This document shows, piece by piece, positions 6,833-8,106 of a stretch of DNA of 8,106 bases. Location: contig JAHFCD010000079.1 of assembly GCA_023249695.1 (NCBI GenBank), positions 1 to 8,106 of the forward strand, given 5' to 3'. Within the stretch, counting starts at the first letter, position 1. Each line of letters opens with the position of its first letter. The position numbers were made by a program, and so were the translations under genes. Below the pieces are notes generated by a model that had not been told where the DNA came from, made no database searches, and saw only the letters and a program-made list of their open reading frames with translations. The DNA comes from Elusimicrobiota bacterium (GTDB taxonomy: Bacteria; Elusimicrobiota; Elusimicrobia; UBA1565; UBA9628).

Positions 6833-8106
6833 CAGGCCTTGGCGGCCGGCGCGCGCTTCTTCATCTCGCGCTCCCGCAGCTCGCGCTTCAGGACCTTTTG
6901 GAGCGCGTTCTTGGGCAGGGCGTCCACGATTTCGACGTCGCGCGGGCGCTTATACGCGTCGAGTCGTTCCTTGAAGTACTGGACGAGGGCCGCCTTCTCG
7001 AGGACGCAGCCCTTCTTCAGGACGACGAACGCCTTGATGATCTCGTCGCCGACCTCGTCGGGCACGCCGATGATGGCGCTCTCCTCGATGGCCGGATTCT
7101 CGGCGATGACGGCCTCGACCTGCGCGGGGAACACCTTCAGGCCCTTCACGATGATCATGTCCTTCTTGCGGTCCCGGATCGAGACGTAACCGTCGGCGTC
7201 CACGACGCCGATGTCGCCGGTCTTGAGCCAGCCGTCGGCGGTGAAGGCGGCGCGCGTGTCCTCGGGCCGGTTCCAATAGCCCTTCATCACGCAGTCGCCT
7301 TGGACGCAGATCTCGCCTTCGGCGCCTTGCGGCACCTCCTTCTCCGCGTCGTCCAAGATCCGGATCCTCACGCCTTCGATCGGCGGTCCCACCGCGCCGG
7401 GGCGGACGGACCCGGGCGAGCTGATGGTCGCCACCGGGCTCGTCTCGGTGAGGCCCCAGCCCTCGACGATCTCGACGCCGACGGCGGCGCGAAACCCCTC
7501 GGCCACCGTGGCGGAGAGCGGCGCGGCTCCGGACACCGCGATCTTGACCCGGCGAAACGCCCAGAAGCGGAGGAAGGCGCGCGTCTTCCAGTCCTTGGCC
7601 TCGCGCGCGAGCGCCGCGTAGACCTGCGGCACGGCGGCGAACAGGCTTACGCCGCGGCGGCCCATCGCCTTGAGCCACGGCTTGGCCGGCGCGATCGCGG
7701 AGAACACGACGCAGGTCAGGGTCATGCGCAGGGACACGAGGACGATGCCGGTCCAGGCGAAGCTGTGGAACATCGGCAGGATGCACAGCGACACGTCGTA
7801 CCGATCGAGGTTCATGCGCCGCAGCGATGACTCGCAGTTCGTCACGAGATTGCGGTGGGTGAGCATGACGCCCTTAGGGAAGCCCGTCGTTCCCGAGGTG
7901 TAGAGAATGGCGGCCGTGTCGCTTTCGGTCACGGCGTCGTGCGTGGGCTCGGCGAACGCCGCCGACCGCAGCTCGTGCCAGGGCCTGATCAAGGCGGTCG
8001 GGGGCGCGGCGAGATCCGTGACCCAGATATTTTTCAGCCCCGCGCATTTTGCGGCGGCCGCGGTGAGGCCGGGCAGGAAGTCGCTCTGGGTGAAGACGCC
8101 TTTCGC
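6832..8106 (-). CDS. Acyl-CoA synthetase, AMP-binding family (long-chain fatty acid-CoA ligase-like), N-terminus outside window
   Basis: 424 residues are visible; the frame is open to the right edge, so roughly the first 100 or more residues of a 500-560 residue enzyme are missing. The family activates a carboxylic acid with ATP to an acyl-adenylate, then transfers it to CoA; fatty acids are the likeliest substrates. Visible motifs (numbered from the edge): phosphate loop YTSGTTGFPKG (69-79), LPMFHSFAWTG (110-120), GWGLTETSP (216-224), the Asp of LKTGD (298), the hinge RDRKKDMIIVKG (311-322) and the C-terminal LPKNALQKVLKREL with the expected catalytic Lys404. The usual Gly just before that Lys is Gln. 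The tail is basic and Ala-rich (MKKRAPAAKA). A TTG at 7992 gives an apparent shorter frame, but coding clearly continues upstream of it. The stop overlaps the CCA-enzyme start by one base, so the two are likely co-transcribed. Substrate chain length cannot be told from sequence. Confidence 0.9.
   Translation of the reverse strand, partial: AKGVFTQSDFLPGLTAAAAKCAGLKNIWVTDLAAPPTALIRPWHELRSAAFAEPTHDAVTESDTAAILYTSGTTGFPKGVMLTHRNLVTNCESSLRRMNLDRYDVSLCILPMFHSFAWTGIVLVSLRMTLTCVVFSAIAPAKPWLKAMGRRGVSLFAAVPQVYAALAREAKDWKTRAFLRFWAFRRVKIAVSGAAPLSATVAEGFRAAVGVEIVEGWGLTETSPVATISSPGSVRPGAVGPPIEGVRIRILDDAEKEVPQGAEGEICVQGDCVMKGYWNRPEDTRAAFTADGWLKTGDIGVVDADGYVSIRDRKKDMIIVKGLKVFPAQVEAVIAENPAIEESAIIGVPDEVGDEIIKAFVVLKKGCVLEKAALVQYFKERLDAYKRPRDVEIVDALPKNALQKVLKRELREREMKKRAPAAKA

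Noticed and set aside
5537..7189. 550-residue open frame on the plus strand
   Set aside because: It is antisense to the CCA enzyme and the ligase, both of which have full sets of family motifs. Its composition is biased and no motif is recognisable.
6898..7830. 310-residue plus-strand open frame opposite the ligase
   Set aside because: The opposite strand encodes all the AMP-binding enzyme motifs; this frame has only Asp/His/Arg/Gly-rich low complexity.

Overview
This is a high-GC window (roughly two thirds G+C by eye) in which every supportable gene lies on the minus strand, so transcription runs from the right edge to the left edge. No rRNA, tRNA, CRISPR array, insertion sequence or phage gene was seen. 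The likely source is an uncultivated, double-membraned bacterium. A PorV/PorQ-type outer-membrane barrel sits beside a large exported protein built from LamG and fibronectin-III-like modules and ending in a FlgD/T9SS-like C-terminal domain. With the high GC and the repeated 'TLANPP'-type linkers, this looks to me most like Elusimicrobiota. That is an inference from protein style, not from a phylogenetic marker, and other Fibrobacterota/Bacteroidota-like lineages are possible.

Layout in transcription order: (1) 8106-6832, an acyl-CoA synthetase of the AMP-binding family, with its N-terminus outside the window; (2) 6832-5321, a class II CCA-adding enzyme/poly(A) polymerase family protein with an HD domain; (3) 5284-1403 (or 5320-1403 from a TTG), a roughly 1,300-residue exported multidomain surface protein; (4) 1406-420, a PorV/PorQ-like outer-membrane protein; (5) 334 to beyond 1, the N-terminal half of an aquaporin/MIP channel. 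The first four are packed with almost no spacing: TGATG between 1 and 2, TGA directly followed by TTG (or 36 bases before the ATG) between 2 and 3, and ATGA between 3 and 4. They look like one co-transcribed, partly translationally coupled unit. The aquaporin follows after an 85-base gap that holds the only AT-rich patch in the window, a possible separate promoter.

Genes 1, 2 and 5 are housekeeping or metabolic genes with no obvious pathway link to each other. The functional pair is 3 and 4. In type IX secretion, PorV is the outer-membrane shuttle that receives substrates carrying a C-terminal sorting domain. Here a CTD-bearing adhesin-like protein and a PorV-family barrel overlap by four bases, which suggests a dedicated cargo and outer-membrane partner. 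This is the most interesting feature of the window, but it remains a hypothesis. The rest is ordinary, and the very long plus-strand open frames are antisense shadows caused by GC-rich codon use.
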